Of a DNA stretch of 64,000 nt, positions 43,309 to 52,410 are shown one piece after another. This DNA comes from Anaerolineaceae bacterium oral taxon 439 (lineage in GTDB: Bacteria > Chloroflexota > Anaerolineae > Anaerolineales > Anaerolineaceae): positions 372,001 to 436,000 of the forward strand of contig CP017039.1 of assembly GCA_001717545.1 (NCBI GenBank), given 5' to 3'. Position numbers and translations under genes: made by a program. How positions within the stretch are numbered: position 1 is the stretch's first letter; each line of letters starts with the position of its first letter. Below the pieces are notes generated by a model. That model had not been told where the DNA came from, did no database searches, and saw only the letters and a list, made by a program, of their open reading frames with translations.

Positions 43309-43926
43309 TCAATAGCCAAAAAACGCCTTCCAGCTGGGGGTAAAAAATTTATCGAGCGTTTCGGCATAATGAAATGCCTCGTCTCTTGTGAAATTGTGCC
43401 GTACCGCCTGAAAAATCGCGTCTACATAGGTCGTTGTTAACAGATGAAATTCTTTCATGCTGAAATCGTTCAACTTTATCCCCATGGACATAAGCTGCTC
43501 CATGAGGTTCAGCGTACTTTCTTCCCCCATCTTTGCCATGTTATGCAGAAAATTCTCATACCGGGTCCCTTCAGCTTTGCAGACAATCAGGCTGAAAGCG
43601 TCGAAATGTTCATAGATATACTTCATGACTCGCGTAATCTCGTCAGAATGCTCCCAGATATGGGAGGGATCCGTCGTATTCAAGGTCCGGTGCGTTTCAT
43701 CAGCGGCTTTACGGTACAGTTCGACAAAACCGTCATACACAGGCTCTACCAGGGCAGCAAACATGCTCTCCTTGCTGGGGAAATGCTTGTACAGGCCGGA
43801 CACGCTCATCCCGGAATCCGATGCGATCCGCCGCATAGAAGCATCTTTAAAGCCATAAATCATAAATTCCTTCTTTGCGGCTGTAATTATCTTTTCATGA
43901 TTCTCAATTTTATCTTTTGGCATCAA
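43309..43926 (-). CDS. TetR/AcrR-family regulator
   Basis: 205 residues. DNA-binding part: KIITAAKKEFMIYGFKDASM, then RRIASDSGMSVSGLYKHF and PSKESMFAALVEP. The C-terminal domain is an alpha-helical ligand pocket of the group carrying SLIVCKAEGTRYENFLHNMA, similar to the first TetR's KSHGTRYENAKEDL. The two regulators of this window are thus related, and each controls a membrane-protein gene of possibly the same family. The gene is lower in GC than the flanks and lies beside IS remnants, so it was probably acquired. A large palindrome covers its promoter. Confidence 0.9.
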   Translation of the reverse strand: MMPKDKIENHEKIITAAKKEFMIYGFKDASMRRIASDSGMSVSGLYKHFPSKESMFAALVEPVYDGFVELYRKAADETHRTLNTTDPSHIWEHSDEITRVMKYIYEHFDAFSLIVCKAEGTRYENFLHNMAKMGEESTLNLMEQLMSMGIKLNDFSMKEFHLLTTTYVDAIFQAVRHNFTRDEAFHYAETLDKFFTPSWKAFFGY

Positions 43927-43941
43927 TCGCTCCTTACAGCC

Positions 43942-44000
43942 GAAAGCGAACAGTGTACGCTAACGATTAATAGAATACACTGTTCGCTTTCATTTGTCAA
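43942..44000 (-). promoter_or_regulatory. TetR promoter with 16-bp perfect inverted repeat
   Basis: Arms GAAAGCGAACAGTGTA (43942-43957) and TACACTGTTCGCTTTC (43976-43991) with an 18-base spacer. On the minus strand TTGACA (43995-44000) and TATTCT (43972-43977) are 17 bases apart, so one arm lies between the hexamers and the other lies downstream of the start site: two regulator-binding faces on one promoter. Confidence 0.85.
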
Positions 44001-44030
44001 GGCCATACAGGAATCCGGACCAGCAGGATT

Positions 44031-44203
44031 TACAGGATTCCCATGGATGCGTTACAGGGCGCAGGAAAAAACAGCGGATGGAGAAATCTCGTTTATCGTT
44101 GAGTCTGCGAAACCCAGAGAAAAAGAGATATCCATTCGCGACGAAGACAATAACGCAGAAAATCGGGTTTCGGAAAGCAATGCTAAAGTATTGTGAAACA
44201 TAA
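44031..44203 (+). mobile_element. Truncated left end of an IS481-type element
   Basis: Starts ACAGGATTCCCATGGATGCG and continues GTTACAG, matching the transposase-start end of the complete element at 14444-15505. It then reads SLRNPEKKRYPFATKTITQK and FRKAMLKYCE, the N-terminus of the same transposase, before a stop at 44203. Everything after about codon 35 is lost. It points inward (plus strand) toward the LacI gene. Confidence 0.8.
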
Positions 44204-44204
44204 T

Positions 44205-44336
44205 TTAAAACGGCTCGTGAATCGTTCGTTCGAGATCAGAAGCGAGAATATTTCCCAATTCAGGGGAACGTCGGGCGATATCGCGGACTTCTTTGTCCCT
44301 GCCAATCCGCCTGCCGGGGTATCGTGCCAGCGATCG
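44205..44336 (-). pseudogene. Possible coding remnant of unknown origin
   Basis: A 43-codon open tail on the minus strand (ARYPGRRIGRDKEVRDIARR, ending LERTIHEPF) looks more like protein than noise, with charge patterning. It has no start and abuts the IS remnant. It could be the end of a gene lost when the element inserted. I do not recognise it. Confidence 0.25.
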
Positions 44337-44361
44337 AAGCGCTGACCTTTTTTGGACGACG

Positions 44362-45354
44362 CTAACGCGTCGTGCCGCGCCCGACGAATTCTACCGGCAG
44401 GATTGTTTTCTGATTTGTCGGGTCCCCGGCGATCATCCGGATCATGGACTCCCCCGCGATTCGCCCCATCTGTGGGATGTCCTGACGGATGGTCGACAGC
44501 GACGGAACGGTCAGCTCGCCTAATTCAATCCCGTCGAAGCCGATAATCTGGACGTCGTCCGGGACGCGCACGCCGATATCGTTAAAGCCTTTGATCGCGC
44601 CGATCGCGAGCAGGTCGGTTCCGCAGAATACAGCGTCGAACGGTCCTTCTGCCCAGACCTGACGGACGGTTTCACGCGCTGCGGCCGCGGAAATCGGGAG
44701 CAGGATTTCATGGTAATCGCTGCCTGGAATGCCGTTTTGAAAGAGCGTCTCAGAAAAACCGATCCGCCGGCGCCGCATGGCGCGCATGTTGCGATGATCC
44801 CCCATGAAAAGGAAGCGCCGCGCGCCGCGCCGGAGGAACGCTTCGGCGGCGATTTCTCCGCCTTTGCGGTTGTCGCTCTCGATCATGACGCAGCCCGTTT
44901 GGCCGGGATCATGGCTTAACCGGTCGATCAGGACGATCGGGATATTCGCAGTAAGAAGGTCGTCTTCCGGCGGGTTCCCGGCGGAGACGATAATAATTCC
45001 GCGGACCTGATTCCCCATCAGCGATTCGATATAGCGGTTCTCGATTTCCTGATTCTCAGTCGAGTTGCAGAGGAAAAGGCTGTATCCCTGCTGACGAATC
45101 GTTTTTTCGATCGTACTCGCGAGCGACGCGAAAAATTCGTTCGCAACGTCGGGAACGATCAGCCCGATATAATTCGATTCCCGGCTGCGCAGGGAATGCG
45201 CGATGCGGTTCTGCCGGTAGCCGAGTTCTTCCATCGCAGCGTTGACTTTTTCCCGCGTTGCGCCGCTGACGTACCTTGAGTTATTCAATACGCGCGAGAC
45301 TGTGGATATTGAGACGTCGGCTTTTTTCGCTACTTCATGAATTGTTGTTGCCAT
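44362..45354 (-). CDS. LacI-family regulator
   Basis: 330 residues from the ATG at 45352-45354; an upstream in-frame start (45405) would add a hydrophobic tail unlike the family. DNA-binding domain TTIHEVAKKADVSISTVSRV with the hinge helix NRIAHSLRSRES, then a sugar-binding core (YIGLIVPDVANEFFASLAS; VMIESDNRKGGEIAAEAFLR; GFDGIELGELTVPSLSTIRQ). It lies divergent from the SDR/importer operon at 45907 and is its probable repressor. Two degenerate IS481 ends lie at 44031 and 45545-45615, one on each side. Confidence 0.9.
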   Translation of the reverse strand: MATTIHEVAKKADVSISTVSRVLNNSRYVSGATREKVNAAMEELGYRQNRIAHSLRSRESNYIGLIVPDVANEFFASLASTIEKTIRQQGYSLFLCNSTENQEIENRYIESLMGNQVRGIIIVSAGNPPEDDLLTANIPIVLIDRLSHDPGQTGCVMIESDNRKGGEIAAEAFLRRGARRFLFMGDHRNMRAMRRRRIGFSETLFQNGIPGSDYHEILLPISAAAARETVRQVWAEGPFDAVFCGTDLLAIGAIKGFNDIGVRVPDDVQIIGFDGIELGELTVPSLSTIRQDIPQMGRIAGESMIRMIAGDPTNQKTILPVEFVGRGTTR

Positions 45355-45544
45355 ATTGATATTCTGAGCGTGCTCCGATTTGATGAATATGATAAAGTTT
45401 ACCATATAAATGGCTCTAATCTGAAAAGGAGCGGCGTATTTTCCAGCCGTTTCGCGGGAATCCGATTCCAGATCAGTCCGGCCAAAATCGTTTTCCGAAA
45501 CGAGCCTTGAGCCTGGATTAAAACATCAGCGGAAGCCGAAAATC

Positions 45545-45615
45545 TCTCAACTAAAACGAGATTTCTCCATTCGCCTTTTTTTTGTGACCTGTAACGCATC
45601 AATGGTAACCCTACA
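45545..45615 (-). mobile_element. Degenerate right end of an IS481-type element
   Basis: CTCAACTAAAACGAGATTTC and the following bases to CCTACA reproduce the noncoding end of the intact element (15433-15505), including the inverted repeat TGTAGGGTTACCATTGATGC on the minus strand. No transposase codons remain. It points inward toward the LacI gene, opposite to the 44031 end. Confidence 0.75.
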
Positions 45616-45906
45616 GGTAAACTCGCCAATACATACCCTTGACATTCAAATTCTATGCAAGTATATTTGTACTTAACAAGATGTACCAAAGCGATAGCTT
45701 GTCGGATTAATCGTATATTCAATCGCTGAATTATGTCGTTTTAGATTAATTTCAAAGCAGAGCGGCTGATAATACGTAAGGTTATCTTTTTTGTCGGCTT
45801 TATTTATTTGACTTTAATTTAAATAAAACAAATCAATATGTTGGCTTTCAAAAGCCGTTTTTGTATTGAAAAATTGTTATTCATTTTGACAAGGAGGTCA
45901 ATTCAA
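45616..45906 (+). promoter_or_regulatory. AT-rich promoter region of the SDR/importer operon
   Basis: No gene is seen. TTGACT lies in an AT-rich run near 45810-45815. A small hairpin, GGCTT-TCAA-AAGCC followed by GTTTTT (45843-45861), could act as an attenuator in the leader. AAGGAGG lies 9 bases before the SDR start. No obvious LacI palindrome is visible. Confidence 0.4.
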
Positions 45907-46671
45907 ATGAAACATGATATCTTCTCCCTGAAGAACAAAGTATGTATTGTCACCGGCGGATATCAAGGGATCGGTGAAATTGTCGCGGGGTATATCGCCG
46001 ACGCAGGAGCCGACATTGCGATTTTCGATATGAATGACGCTCGCGAAGTCGCGGATCGGATATCTAATGAATATGGAGTCAAGGCGAAAGCGTACGTCTG
46101 CAACGTGACAGATCCTGAAATGGTAAAGAATTGCATAGATCAGGCCGCCAGGGATTTCGGGACGCTCGATCTTCTATTCAACAACGCCGGAATCTGTTTA
46201 CATAAGCCCGCGCTTGAATGCGATCCGCAAGATTGGCTCAAAGTTATCGACGTCAACTTAAACGGCGTCTTCTACGTTGCACAAGCTTTCGCAAGATTCC
46301 TCGTCGCTCATAACAAAACCGGCAATATCGTCAATACGGCGTCCATGTCCGCAACGATCGTCAATATCCCGCAAGGGCAAGCGTCCTATAACGCCAGTAA
46401 AGCCGCGGTAAAACATCTGACAAGTTCATTGGCAGTCGAATGGGTCGATAAAGGGATCCGCGTTAACAGCATCAGCCCCGGTTACATCCGAACCGCAATC
46501 ACCGGGAATTCGAACCCGGATTGGCAGAAACTTTGGATTGAATCAATTCCGTCTAAGCGCATGGGAACGCCGGAAGAATTAGCCGGAGCGGTCATCTATC
46601 TTCTCTCCGACGCGTCGACCTATACGTCCGGCGCCGACCTGATTATCGACGGCTGTTTCACCAACGTCTAA
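45907..46671 (+). CDS. Short-chain dehydrogenase/reductase, probable polyol or sugar dehydrogenase
   Basis: 254 residues. Classical SDR features: the cofactor loop CIVTGGYQGIGEIVAGYIA, NNAG in LLFNNAGIC, catalytic Ser in NTASMSA, and YNASKAAVKHL with the Tyr-Lys pair, then RVNSISPGYIRTAI. The acidic residue after strand 2 (AIFDMNDA) favours NAD(H). Start set by AAGGAGG. It is first in an operon with a sugar-type binding protein, ATPase and permease, and a zinc dehydrogenase is encoded convergently beyond. Oxidation of an imported sugar alcohol is therefore likely, but the exact polyol is unknown. Confidence 0.88.
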   Translation: MKHDIFSLKNKVCIVTGGYQGIGEIVAGYIADAGADIAIFDMNDAREVADRISNEYGVKAKAYVCNVTDPEMVKNCIDQAARDFGTLDLLFNNAGICLHKPALECDPQDWLKVIDVNLNGVFYVAQAFARFLVAHNKTGNIVNTASMSATIVNIPQGQASYNASKAAVKHLTSSLAVEWVDKGIRVNSISPGYIRTAITGNSNPDWQKLWIESIPSKRMGTPEELAGAVIYLLSDASTYTSGADLIIDGCFTNV

Positions 46672-46771
46672 ATCTAAAAGGGAAGATTCATATCCGGAAT
46701 AGCCGTTTTTTCAGTTTGAGACAACAGGAATTCGCCTGTGCGTCGTTATGAAAATAGACAAAGGACATACT

Positions 46772-47812
46772 ATGAAAAAATACTTAATTCTGTTTTTATC
46801 AGTTTTAGTCATTATTGGTGTCTTTACGGGCTGCGCAACTTCCGAACCGGCCAAAGATACCAAGACAGACGCCGCTGAACCGGCAATGGAAAACGACGGC
46901 GCAGGAAAAGGCGAAATGAGCGATAAGAAATTTAAAGTCGGGATTACGATCCAATCGCTCGAAAACAGTTTTTGGGCCGGCGTTTTCGGCGAAGTTGAAA
47001 AGCTGATCAAGGAGAAAGGTTGGGATTATACGATTCTGTCCTGCGAAGATAATTCCGCGAAACAGATTTCGCAAATCGAGAATTTCATTACTAACGAAGT
47101 CGATCTCATCATGGTTCATCCGTCCGATCCTCAAGCGTTGGAAGATTACCTGAAATCGGCTCGGGACGCGGGTATTAAAGTCATGTGCTGGGATGACCGG
47201 ATGCAAAATACGGACCTGAACTGGGTTCTCGACAATACGAAACTCGGCTACGCGATCGGCGAAGTTGCGGCCAACTTCATCAACGAACACTACAGCGCGG
47301 AGAAGAAGGCGCAGGTTGCCGTCATGAACTATCCGCAGACGCCGATTCTTCTCGAGCGGGAAAACGGAATTCTTGACGCGTTAAAGACAATCGCGGACGG
47401 CAAATACGATATCGTCGCGCAGCAGCCGGCGCTTGACGCACAGACGGCTCTCTCGCACATGGAAACGATTTTCCAGGCCAACCCGGACGTTAAAGTCGTT
47501 TGCTCCATCGGGGCCGGCGGCGACATCGGCGCGAACGAAGCGTTCATGTCGGCAACAGGCGGAAACATTCCCGACGATATGGGAGTTTTCTCGGCTGACG
47601 CAACGCTCCAACAGCTGGAAGCGATTAAAAAGGGGCAAGCCTCACGCGCTTCCATCGGATTCGAAGGCTCGAGCAAACGGACTGCGGCCGCGGTCGTGGA
47701 CTTATATGAAAAACTGCTGACCGGATACAAATTTGAGGATCAGAATCTTGTGCGTCCGCTGCTGGTAATCGACGCAACCAATGTAGATACCTATCTGGCT
47801 GACTATCAATAG
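46772..47812 (+). CDS. Sugar ABC transporter substrate-binding lipoprotein
   Basis: 346 residues from the ATG at 46772 (AAAGGA 7 bases upstream). The signal peptide ends in a lipobox, VFTGC, so Cys21 would be lipidated and anchor the protein outside the membrane. A short Ala/Glu linker precedes a ribose-type binding fold: KVGITIQSLENSFWAGVFGE, EVDLIMVHPSDPQALEDYLK, GIKVMCWDDRMQNTDL, SIGAGGDIGANEAF, MGVFSADATLQQLEAIK. The binding residues fit sugars or polyols in general. A stable hairpin between this gene and the ATPase gene may let it be made in excess. Confidence 0.92.
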   Translation: MKKYLILFLSVLVIIGVFTGCATSEPAKDTKTDAAEPAMENDGAGKGEMSDKKFKVGITIQSLENSFWAGVFGEVEKLIKEKGWDYTILSCEDNSAKQISQIENFITNEVDLIMVHPSDPQALEDYLKSARDAGIKVMCWDDRMQNTDLNWVLDNTKLGYAIGEVAANFINEHYSAEKKAQVAVMNYPQTPILLERENGILDALKTIADGKYDIVAQQPALDAQTALSHMETIFQANPDVKVVCSIGAGGDIGANEAFMSATGGNIPDDMGVFSADATLQQLEAIKKGQASRASIGFEGSSKRTAAAVVDLYEKLLTGYKFEDQNLVRPLLVIDATNVDTYLADYQ

Positions 47813-47865
47813 AATCGCGTATCCGAACCTTTCCGGAAGGATCGTAAAAAGCAGTTTCTGACAAA

Positions 47866-47898
47866 AATGCGGGATGGTTCATCGTGTAATCCCGCATT
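47866..47898 (+). promoter_or_regulatory. Intercistronic hairpin after the binding-protein gene
   Basis: AATGCGGGAT / ATCCCGCATT, a 10-bp perfect stem with a 13-base loop, followed by ATTTATTG. A weak terminator or mRNA stabiliser. Confidence 0.65.
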
Positions 47899-47922
47899 AT
47901 TTATTGAAAGCAGGCGGTTGTA

Positions 47923-49431
47923 ATGATGAATGAAGAATACGTTTTACAATTACAACATATCCGCAAAGAATATCCGGGCGTCATAGCGTTAAAAGACGTT
48001 TCAATCGAAGTAAAGCCGGGAGAAATTTTAGGATTAATCGGTGAGAACGGCGCCGGTAAATCGACCTTGATCAAATGCTGTTCAGGCGCGGTTATTCCGA
48101 CTTCCGGAAAAATCCTTGTGAACGGGAAGGAATTTACCAGCATGACGCCGCAGTTAGCGGCGGAAAACGGGATCGCAATTATTTACCAGGAATTCAACAA
48201 TGTCAAAGGACTGTCCGCAGCTGAAAACCTTTTTCTCGGAAATCCGATTCGGAACGGGATCGTCGTTGACCAAAAAGCAATGGAGAAAAAAGCGAAAGAA
48301 GTCTTTGCGCAGCTGAACATCAATATCAATCCCAAAACGCTCGTCGGGGATCTTACCGTCGGATATCAGCAGATGGTAGAAATTGCCAAAGCAATTAAGC
48401 AGGACGCCAAAGTTTTAATCATGGACGAGCCTTCGGCCCCGTTAACGAGCGCTGAGGTGGAAAGCATGTTTAAAATCTGCCGCCTCCTGCAATCGAAAGG
48501 CGTATCGATTATCTACATCTCGCACCGGCTCGAGGAAATTTTCGAACTGACGGGTCGGATCGTCGTTCTTCGCGACGGGAATTATATTACGACGCTTGAG
48601 ACAGCCAAATCCAACGTGAACGAATTGATTCGTCACATGGTCGGGCGTGACCTGACAGAGTCGTTTCCGCCGCGCAAAGATTGTATCGAAAAAGATCAGG
48701 TCATCCTGGAACTCCGGAACCTTAACGGAAACGGCGATCAAAATATCAGCCTGAAACTTCGTAAAGGGGAAATCCTCGGACTGGGCGGATTGGTAGGAGC
48801 CGGACGAACGGAGTTAGCGCAAATGATTTTCGGCTGCGCCGCGGTCGAATCGGGAAAAATCTTTTTTCATGGTAAAGAAATCCTGCCCAAAACGCCGCGG
48901 GAGGCGATCGATTTGGGGATCGCGCTCGTACCGGAAGATCGGAAACGGCATGGCGCACTATTGGAAATGTGCGTGAAAAATAATATCAACATGCCGATTT
49001 ATCCGCGGATTTCAAAATTTTCGGTAATCGATTCAAAGACGGAAAAGAAAACCGCGGAAAAGTATAAAGATGACTTGCGAATCAAAACGCCGACGTTGGA
49101 CCAGCAGGTCAAAAACCTCAGCGGAGGAAATCAACAGAAAGTCATCTTAGGAAAATGGCTGGCCGCGAACTCCGAATTGATTATTTTCGACGAACCGACG
49201 CGCGGGATCGACGTCGGCGCGAAATTCGAAATATACAAGTTAATGAATGATCTTGTCGAGAGCGGGAAAACGATCCTTCTGATTTCTTCCGAGCTGGAAG
49301 AACTGATGGGAATGTCCGACCGGATCGTCGTCCTTTCGCAGGGAAAAATAACCGGAGAACTCCAAAAAGAAGAATTTGACCAAGACGCGATTATGAAACT
49401 GGCGTTTTCGGTGAAGGAGGAAGTCGAATGA
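47923..49431 (+). CDS. Sugar ABC transporter ATP-binding protein (RbsA-type)
   Basis: 502 residues, two ATPase domains. Domain 1: Walker A GENGAGKSTLIK, Walker B VLIMDEPSAPLT, H-loop ISHRLEEIF. Domain 2: degenerate Walker A (GLVGAGRTELAQ), signature NLSGGNQQKVILGKWL, Walker B LIIFDEPTRGIDVG. Domain 2 keeps the RxG..VPEDRK motif, as RbsA proteins do. It shares its last four bases with the permease start. Cytoplasmic, membrane-associated. Confidence 0.95.
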   Translation: MMNEEYVLQLQHIRKEYPGVIALKDVSIEVKPGEILGLIGENGAGKSTLIKCCSGAVIPTSGKILVNGKEFTSMTPQLAAENGIAIIYQEFNNVKGLSAAENLFLGNPIRNGIVVDQKAMEKKAKEVFAQLNININPKTLVGDLTVGYQQMVEIAKAIKQDAKVLIMDEPSAPLTSAEVESMFKICRLLQSKGVSIIYISHRLEEIFELTGRIVVLRDGNYITTLETAKSNVNELIRHMVGRDLTESFPPRKDCIEKDQVILELRNLNGNGDQNISLKLRKGEILGLGGLVGAGRTELAQMIFGCAAVESGKIFFHGKEILPKTPREAIDLGIALVPEDRKRHGALLEMCVKNNINMPIYPRISKFSVIDSKTEKKTAEKYKDDLRIKTPTLDQQVKNLSGGNQQKVILGKWLAANSELIIFDEPTRGIDVGAKFEIYKLMNDLVESGKTILLISSELEELMGMSDRIVVLSQGKITGELQKEEFDQDAIMKLAFSVKEEVE

Positions 49432-50375
49432 AATCAACTGTAATGAATACGATCAAAAGTAAAGCGATCTGGTTTGTCTTAGCTTTCCTTTTTATCGGCT
49501 TTACGATCGCGAATCCGAGATTCATCTCAACAAAAAACTTGTTCACAATCGCGCGCCAAGTATCTATGTACGGGATCGCTGCCGTCGGGATGACTTTCGT
49601 TATTCTAATTGCGGGAATCGACCTCTCGGCCGGATCCGTAATTACGCTGGTCAACATTGTTTGCGCTTATTTAATGGTTAAAGCCGGGTTTGGCATGGCG
49701 ACCGCGGTTATTTTGTCCGTCCTGATGGCGACGCTGATCGGCGTTTTAAACGGTTTTTTCGTCTCGACGATTGGAATCCCGGCAATTATCGCGACCTTCG
49801 CGTCGCAAATTATCTTCGAGGGCGCGGCTTATCTGATCAGCGGCGGTATTCCGATTTACGGTTTCGACGAACGGTTCAAGGTCATCGGACAAGGTTTTAT
49901 CGGTCCGGTCCCGGTGCCGGTTATCATCATGATCATTTGCTTTGGGATTGGTTCCTTTATCTTAAATAAGTCATATTTCGGCCGGAATTTTTACGCGGTC
50001 GGCGGAAACGAGGAAGCGGCCAAATTATCCGGGATCCAGGTCGGAAGAATTAAATATATGATTTATTCGCTGTCTGGATTTTTCGCCGGATTGGCCGGAA
50101 TCGTTATGCTGTCCAGAACGAATTCCGCTCAGCCGACGGCGGGAAGCGGTTATGAATTCGACGTGATTACCTGCGTCGTTCTTGGCGGCGTTTCGGTCGC
50201 GGGCGGTCATGGCTTCATGTCGAACGTCGTCGCCGGAGTCATGATTATCGGATGCCTTACGAACGGTATGATCCTGATGAATGTGAGCAGCTATACGCAA
50301 ATGATCATTAAAGGTCTCGTTCTGCTTTTCGCGGTCGGATTTGACTGTCTCCAAAAAAGAAAAACACACTACTAA
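49428..50375 (+). CDS. Sugar ABC transporter permease (RbsC-type)
   Basis: 315 residues, about nine helices, with the family hallmarks AGIDLSAGSVITLVNIV, STIGIPAIIATFASQIIFEG, the loop YFGRNFYAVGGNEEAAKLSG, and VLGGVSVAGGHGFMSNVVAG. Only one permease is encoded, so a homodimer is likely. The ATG overlaps the ATPase stop (49428-49431). The operon ends with a strong terminator. Confidence 0.94.
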   Translation: MKSTVMNTIKSKAIWFVLAFLFIGFTIANPRFISTKNLFTIARQVSMYGIAAVGMTFVILIAGIDLSAGSVITLVNIVCAYLMVKAGFGMATAVILSVLMATLIGVLNGFFVSTIGIPAIIATFASQIIFEGAAYLISGGIPIYGFDERFKVIGQGFIGPVPVPVIIMIICFGIGSFILNKSYFGRNFYAVGGNEEAAKLSGIQVGRIKYMIYSLSGFFAGLAGIVMLSRTNSAQPTAGSGYEFDVITCVVLGGVSVAGGHGFMSNVVAGVMIIGCLTNGMILMNVSSYTQMIIKGLVLLFAVGFDCLQKRKTHY

Positions 50376-50395
50376 CAGGAATCCTTCAGAACGAT

Positions 50396-50432
50396 TCGCC
50401 CGTTCCAATTAAAGACAGATTGGAACGGGCGA
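50396..50432. terminator. Terminator after the polyol importer operon
   Basis: TCGCCCGTTCCAAT / ATTGGAACGGGCGA, 14-bp perfect stem with a 9-base loop. The T-run is weak (TAAAAGG), but the stem is very stable. A second smaller hairpin, GGCGC...GCGCC with TTTT on the minus strand (50538-50566), ends the convergent dehydrogenase gene. Confidence 0.75.
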
Positions 50433-50574
50433 TAAAAGGTTCGGAATCGCGGACGGCAGATTTCTCAACGCAAATTAGACTCGCAAAAACAATCAATTTA
50501 CGGATATGCTTGAAGAGCTCAGCGATCGAAGCCTGGGAAAAGGCGCCCGCTATTCGAAAGCGCCCTGCTCTCGG

Positions 50575-51600
50575 CTATACGCCCGGGGTCACAATAATTT
50601 TTCCCCGTTTTCGATAGGAAGAATCCGTAAAAATTTTTACGCTTTCGGATAACGGGATCCGATCCGTAATAACCTGATCCATATTAATCGCGTCAGCTTG
50701 CAACAAACGAATCACCCGGCTGGCGACAAACGGATTAATAAACGACGCGGTTAACGTCAGCTCTTTTTTAAACAAATCGTCGAACGGGAATATATCCATG
50801 CGTTCTCCTTGCGGCGCTAAACCAAAAAGCATAATCGTCGCCTGTCGGGAAGCCAGCCGCAGCGCCAATTCCATTGTGACCTTTTTCCCCACGCACTCGA
50901 TGACGCTCGATACCGGTTCCGGATGGTCTTTCCGATAATTGGCTAACGACGCTTCGTCCGTCCCGTACGCCGCGGCGGCGCCTGACGAAACGGCTTTTTC
51001 CCGTTTAGCGGCATCCAGTTCAAAAACGACGACCTTTGCCGCGCCGGCTTTCAACGCCAGCATCAGCATCATTTGTCCTATTGAACCCGCTCCGATCACT
51101 AAAACAACGGATCCCGGCTGAATACCGGAACGGTCTATCCCATGCAAACAACACGAAACAGGCTCCATCATCGCTGCGACCTCAAACGGCAGAGAATCGG
51201 GAACCTTATATACCGCACGCGCGTTCACAAGCGATTTTTCAGCGAAACCGCCCGGTTTCGTCGTTCCGTATCCAGTCATCCGCTCGCAGAAATGAACGCT
51301 GCCTTCGCGGCAGGGTTCGCAAACGCCGCAATAAAGATTGGGATCGATACTGACATGATCGCCGATTGAAACATGACGGACATTCTCGCCGGCAGCGGAA
51401 ACGATCCCGGCGTATTCATGCCCCATAATCAGCGGGTATTCGTTCGCGAACGCGCCGCCCTGCCCTTCGAACAGATGAATATCCGTTCCGCAGACACCGC
51501 AAGCCTTCACGTCGACGACAACTTCGTCCGGACCGGGAACCGGATTCGGCAGATCCCGAATTTCCAATTTTCGTGGTCCCGTTAAAACTAAAGCTTTCAT
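50575..51600 (-). CDS. Zinc-dependent medium-chain dehydrogenase (sorbitol/threonine-DH-like)
   Basis: 341 residues from the ATG at 51598-51600 with GAGGTG 4 bases upstream. Catalytic zinc region: ACGVCGTDIHLFEG with Cys38-type and GHEYAGIV histidine/glutamate. Structural zinc lobe: CGVCEPCREGSVHFC, all four cysteines. Cofactor fold: VLVIGAGSIGQMML, with an acidic residue after strand 2 (VVVFELDAAKRE) favouring NAD(H). Probably oxidises a polyol carbon, acting with the SDR of the convergent operon. Confidence 0.9.
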   Translation of the reverse strand: MKALVLTGPRKLEIRDLPNPVPGPDEVVVDVKACGVCGTDIHLFEGQGGAFANEYPLIMGHEYAGIVSAAGENVRHVSIGDHVSIDPNLYCGVCEPCREGSVHFCERMTGYGTTKPGGFAEKSLVNARAVYKVPDSLPFEVAAMMEPVSCCLHGIDRSGIQPGSVVLVIGAGSIGQMMLMLALKAGAAKVVVFELDAAKREKAVSSGAAAAYGTDEASLANYRKDHPEPVSSVIECVGKKVTMELALRLASRQATIMLFGLAPQGERMDIFPFDDLFKKELTLTASFINPFVASRVIRLLQADAINMDQVITDRIPLSESVKIFTDSSYRKRGKIIVTPGV

Positions 51601-51647
51601 AAAACACCTCAATTCATTTCACGATTAGATAAGAACGCATTTCTCTA

Positions 51648-52405
51648 TTAGCGCTTCCGCCAGACTTCGAATTTTTCCGCCGCGCGAACTAATTCCTCCC
51701 GAAAGTCCGGATAACTGATCGAAATTAACGCTTCGGCGCGTCCCCATGGACTCAGTCCTTTCAACTTCGCTTTCCCATATTCCGTAACGACATAGTGAAC
51801 TGCCGTTCGCGTATCGGTCACAATCGATCCCAGCCGCAATATCGGCACGATTTGGGAATGAATCCGCCCGGATTTATCGCAATCAGTCGAAGAGAGGCAA
51901 ATAAAACTCTTCCCGTTTCACGAATGACTCGCGCCGATTACAAAATCGAGCTGACCACCCGGGCCGCTGATCTGGCGTCCGGCCATCGATTCAGCGTTAA
52001 CCTGACCGAATAAATCGATCTTGATCGCGTTATTGATCGAGATAAACTGATCGTTTTGAGCGATAACGTACGGATCGTTGGCATAATCGACCGGCGCAAT
52101 CATCAGCTCCGGGTTATTATTGATAAACGAATAGGGTTCATCCGAACCGGCGGCAAACATATAAACCTGCTTTCCTGGGTCGGTCGTTTTTCTTCTTCCG
52201 TTGATCTTTCCCGCTAATGTTAATTCTATCAAACTATCGACATACATTTTTCGAATGGACCCCTAAATCGGTCAAACCGGAATCAGCAGGCATCAGCCGA
52301 CTGCGTTCGGCATGTTGCCGATGCCCCGTCCGAAATTTCAGTCCTGATTTCCGCCGCAATTTCCCGATCAATCTCCATCGGTTCTTTCTTCCCCAGCGTC
52401 GAAAG
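51648..52405 (-). pseudogene. Decayed acetyl-CoA hydrolase / CoA-transferase gene
   Basis: The minus strand reads as the C-terminal two-thirds of an acetyl-CoA hydrolase-type CoA-transferase: MYVDSLIELTLAGKINGRRK, SINNAIKIDLFGQVNAES and GRQISGPGGQLDFVIGA (52247 to 51918), then an in-frame TGA at 51918. The same frame continues [12 protein letters not shown] to 51849, and further to [20 protein letters not shown] and the stop at 51648. Upstream, pieces KEPMEIDREIAAEIRTEISD, IGNMPNAVG and DSGLTDLGVHSKN occur in three different frames, so at least two frameshifts exist. The N-terminal domain is gone, cut near 52405 by a transposase remnant. The active-site glutamate region (FAAGSDEPYSF) survives, but no enzyme can be made. 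Confidence 0.85.
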
Positions 52406-52410
52406 CGCCC

